NCBI GenBank assembly: GCA_036387255.1
Contig: DASVUC010000185.1
Coordinates: 1-36,534, forward strand
Length of the DNA stretch: 36,534 nt
Source: DASVUC01 sp036387255
GTDB taxonomy: Bacteria; Planctomycetota; Phycisphaerae; Tepidisphaerales; Tepidisphaeraceae
Direction: 5' to 3'
Shown here: positions 34,418-36,534 of the stretch, one piece after another
Numbering within the stretch: position 1 is the stretch's first letter
Layout: each line of letters opens with the position of its first letter
Position numbers and translations under genes: made by a program
The notes under the pieces: generated by a model
Database searches by the model: none
Seen by the model: the letters and a program-made list of their open reading frames with translations, nothing else
Told to the model about the DNA's origin: nothing

Positions 34418-34512
34418 ACCTCATGCCGGTGAACGTCCCATAACCTCGGTTCGTTGACGCTCCGAAAGGTGAGGCGTACGATCCCTCGCGCGCAAAAGCC
34501 GCAAGGAGCAGA

Positions 34513-35253
34513 ATGATTCACTTAGATCCTCAGAACGTTGATCCACGCCTGATTCAGCGGGCGGCTCAGTCTCAACCTGGTCTTCCCTCCATCATCCCCG
34601 GCCGCGGTCCCGTCTCGATGCCCGTTTCCATGCCTGGCCCTCCGGGCGGCGGGCCTTACAACCGATATCGCGAAATGACCCTCGAGGAGATGCTCCTCGA
34701 AAACCGCGTGCTGTTCCTCGTCGGCGAAATCAACCACGTCTCCGCAGCCCGCATCTACATGCAGATGCTCTACCTGCAAAGCGTGAAACGCGATCAGGAC
34801 ATCCACCTGTACATCAATTCGCCCGGCGGCGTCGTCGACGACACGCTGGCCATTTATGACGTGATGAAGTTTCTCTCCTGTCCGGTCAATACGTACTGCA
34901 TCGGCCGGGCCGAATCCGGCGGCGCGATCGTCTTCATGGCCGGCACCAAGGGCAAACGCTTCATCCTGCCCAACGCGAAGGTGATGATCCACCAGCCCTA
35001 CGGCGGCGTGTACGGTCAGGCTGCCGATATCGAGATCCAGGCCGAGGAAATCCTCAAGACCAAGCAGACCCTGGTCAACATCATGGCCAAGTGCACCGGC
35101 CAGGCGCCGGAGAAGGTGCAGGAGGATTCCGAGCGCGACCGCTTCTTCGACGCCAAAGGTTCCGTCGCCTATGGCATTTGCGATGAGATCATCGGCGAAG
35201 AGACGGGTGTCACCGCCGCGGATGCGGGAGCGACCGGAGCACCGCAGACGTAA
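34513..35253 (+). CDS. clpP1: ClpP protease subunit, first copy (variant active-site loop)
   Basis: The protein has 246 residues with AAGGAG before ATG. A Pro/Gly/Met-rich N-terminal extension of about 50 residues precedes the ClpP fold. The triad is Ser135, His160 (MIHQP) and Asp209 (SERDRFF). The loop around the Ser reads GRAESGGA where typical ClpP has GxAASMGA, so the neighbours of the nucleophile differ. INSPGGVVDDTLAIYD is typical. It forms the barrel protease that degrades unfolded proteins with Clp ATPases. A second clpP follows 62 nt downstream. It may form a mixed ring with it. Confidence 0.95.
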   Translation: MIHLDPQNVDPRLIQRAAQSQPGLPSIIPGRGPVSMPVSMPGPPGGGPYNRYREMTLEEMLLENRVLFLVGEINHVSAARIYMQMLYLQSVKRDQDIHLYINSPGGVVDDTLAIYDVMKFLSCPVNTYCIGRAESGGAIVFMAGTKGKRFILPNAKVMIHQPYGGVYGQAADIEIQAEEILKTKQTLVNIMAKCTGQAPEKVQEDSERDRFFDAKGSVAYGICDEIIGEETGVTAADAGATGAPQT

Positions 35254-35315
35254 TCACGCGACAGCTCGAACTTAGCCGCCGAGCCTACGCCCGGCGCGTC
35301 TTAGGAAAGTCTATC

Positions 35316-35969
35316 ATGACCAGCAATCAACTCGTTCCCATCGTCATCGAAAAGAGCGGTCGCGGCGAACGCGCTTACGACATTTACTCACGCCTGCTCA
35401 AAGACCGCATCATCCTGCTCAACGGCCCGGTAACCGACGATTCGGCCGGTACCATCATCGCGCAGATGCTGTTTCTCTCCAACGATGATCCGAAGTCGGA
35501 CATCCAGTTTTACATCAACTCGCCCGGCGGTTCCGTGAGCGCGGGCTTCGGCATTATCGACACCATGCGCTACCTGCGCTGCGACGTCGCGACGACGTGC
35601 ATCGGCATGGCCGCCTCCATGGGCGCCGCACTGCTTTCCATGGGAACGAAGGGCAAGCGCTTCTGTCTGCCCAACTCGCAGGTCATGCTGCACCAGCCGC
35701 TGATCGGCGGCGTGATGCAGGGGCCGGCGACCGATCTCGGCATTGAAGCCAAGCACATGCTCCGCCTGCGCGATCGACTGTACAAAATGCTCGCCGAAGC
35801 CACCGGCAAGAGCACGGACGTGATCCACCGCGACTTTGACCGCAACAAGTGGCTCTTCGCCGAAGAAGCAGTAGAGTATGGCTGCGCCGACCGAGTGCTC
35901 GAGCGAGCCCCGGAAGGCCTGACCCCCCGCCGCCGGGATGAGGATGATGACGAGACGGAGAAGGCGTAG
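35316..35969 (+). CDS. clpP2: ClpP protease subunit, second copy (Asp-to-Asn triad)
   Basis: The protein has 217 residues with AGGA upstream. Ser101 lies in the canonical GMAASMGA loop and His126 in MLHQP. The third triad residue aligns with Asn177 (DRNKWLFAEEAVEYG) where E. coli has DRFLSAPEAVEYG; the codon is AAC at 35844. An acidic tail with RRRDEDDDETEKA ends the protein. The Asn recalls Listeria ClpP1, which is reported to have Asn in that place and to work chiefly in mixed complexes. Co-transcription with clpP1 fits a heteromeric protease. Confidence 0.95.
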   Translation: MTSNQLVPIVIEKSGRGERAYDIYSRLLKDRIILLNGPVTDDSAGTIIAQMLFLSNDDPKSDIQFYINSPGGSVSAGFGIIDTMRYLRCDVATTCIGMAASMGAALLSMGTKGKRFCLPNSQVMLHQPLIGGVMQGPATDLGIEAKHMLRLRDRLYKMLAEATGKSTDVIHRDFDRNKWLFAEEAVEYGCADRVLERAPEGLTPRRRDEDDDETEKA

Positions 35970-36000
35970 TCGTCAGTGGTGCGGTAACGCTCAAATTGGT

Positions 36001-36080
36001 GTCATGCTGCGCGACCTTAAAGCATCTGGCATCAGTCGTCTCAAGGCCCGGATCCTTCGCGGAGTACCGCTCAGGATGAC
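36001..36080. repeat. GTCATCCTGAG paired-hairpin repeat, copy 2
   Basis: Arm B, GTCATGCTG...AGCATCTGGC, starts at 36001. Arm A on the other strand from 36080 reads GTCATCCTGAGCGGTACTCC, then GCGAAGGATCC. Arm A folds as ATCCT-GA-GCGG-TACT-CCGC-GA-AGGAT. The right end contains the probable start codon of the next gene. Confidence 0.85.
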
Positions 36081-36534
36081 GTCTTTCAAATGCGCTAGCC
36101 GGTTCGGCGGTGGGAACATCGAAACAGCTCGCGCTCTCGCGGTGCTCGTTTTTACAGTCATGGGCTTGCTCACCGTTGGCTGCGGCAGTCCCAGCGCCGC
36201 GAATATCACGCTGCGCAAGCAGAATCAGGAACTCAGCGGGCAGGTGGATCAGCTCAAGCGGGAGCTTGAGGGCGCTCGTGCGTCACTTCGATCCATGGAA
36301 GCTCGCGCCACGACAGTGCCTGTCCTTCCGGGGGCGCAGCTTGATCGTCTGTTTACCATCCACGCGCTGAAGCTGGGTCGAGGAACCGGGCCGACGGATC
36401 TCGACATCACCAGGCCCGGCGACGAGGGGTTGAAGGTGCAGGCTGCCCCGGTGGATCAGACCGGTCAGCCGATTAAGGCGGCGGGAGCCTTCAAGATCGA
36501 CGCGTTCGACCTCGCGCTGCGCGATCGGCCGCTG
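36076..36534 (+). CDS. Coiled-coil lipoprotein (partial)
   Basis: The frame is open from ATG 36076 to the window edge (153 codons). MTSFKCASRFGGGNIETARA is followed by a hydrophobic stretch VLVFTVMGLLTVGC with a lipobox ending in Cys36, so it is exported and lipidated. Residues 45-75 form a coiled coil (LRKQNQELSGQVDQLKREL). The later part (DRLFTIHALKLGRGTGPTDL) looks beta-rich. The start ATG lies inside the palindromic repeat, CTCAGG-ATG; GTG 36142 is an alternative but would leave almost no n-region. The product is unknown. Confidence 0.75.
   Translation, partial: MTSFKCASRFGGGNIETARALAVLVFTVMGLLTVGCGSPSAANITLRKQNQELSGQVDQLKRELEGARASLRSMEARATTVPVLPGAQLDRLFTIHALKLGRGTGPTDLDITRPGDEGLKVQAAPVDQTGQPIKAAGAFKIDAFDLALRDRPL

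Noticed and set aside
34270..34521. 84-codon N-terminal extension of pyrD
   Set aside because: It crosses two palindromic repeats and the clpP1 start, and class 1B enzymes begin close to the GTG at 34269.
36110..36370. An 86-codon frame at the right end
   Set aside because: It is out of frame with the lipoprotein that has a signal sequence, lipobox and coiled coil; its own product has no such features.

Overview
The window looks like chromosomal DNA of a GC-rich Planctomycetota bacterium, probably from the Phycisphaerae/Tepidisphaerales side. This is inferred from protein hallmarks. Two secreted proteins carry N-terminal LExR-type tags (resembling the LEPR-XLL motif of planctomycete exported proteins), one large secreted protein ends in a PEP-CTERM sorting signal, LpxC is fused to FabZ and followed by LpxA (so a lipid A-type outer membrane is expected), and ClpP is duplicated. 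There is no phage, insertion sequence, CRISPR array or plasmid gene.

Left part (1-7.7 kb). On the minus strand lies an ECF sigma factor, a one-pass anti-sigma-like protein and an HtrA-like protein cut by the window edge whose visible catalytic His and Asp positions are substituted. Then come an RTX-like LExR-tagged secreted protein with a strong terminator, a stand-alone MCE/MlaD protein divergent from the GTPase YchF, a GspG-like membrane protein, tRNA-Arg(TCT), a 62-residue LExR-tagged microprotein with its own terminator, and a zinc-ribbon protein.

Sugar-type cluster (7.9-20.2 kb). Seven collinear plus-strand genes encode an SDR dehydrogenase, a ROK kinase, a SIS protein, a MetE-core-like enzyme, a UlaG-like metallo-hydrolase and two Gfo/Idh/MocA oxidoreductases. 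The first three overlap by 4 nt at each junction. Beyond them are a membrane zinc-ribbon protein, a DapB-like dehydrogenase divergent from a ROK-family repressor, a double-SIS aminosugar isomerase-like protein and a GNAT acetyltransferase. Together they look like a catabolic module for a modified, possibly amino or O-methylated, sugar. No transporter is present and the substrate is unknown.

Right part (20.2-36.5 kb). This holds a beta-propeller/phosphoesterase fusion, LpxC-FabZ and LpxA, a small secreted protein, a 1054-residue PEP-CTERM protein, a PilZ protein, LeuRS, a CYTH protein, class 1B dihydroorotate dehydrogenase, a clpP pair with complementary active-site oddities, and the start of a coiled-coil lipoprotein.

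The least ordinary layer is not protein coding. At least four families of short palindromic repeats occupy the intergenic gaps, several as inverted pairs like BIMEs. Two otherwise different families share an identical GGAGTACC hairpin tip, and one repeat appears to supply the start codon of a lipoprotein gene. The plus strand also changes from C-rich to G-rich near 17 kb and seems to change back near 34.4 kb, hinting at an old inversion.
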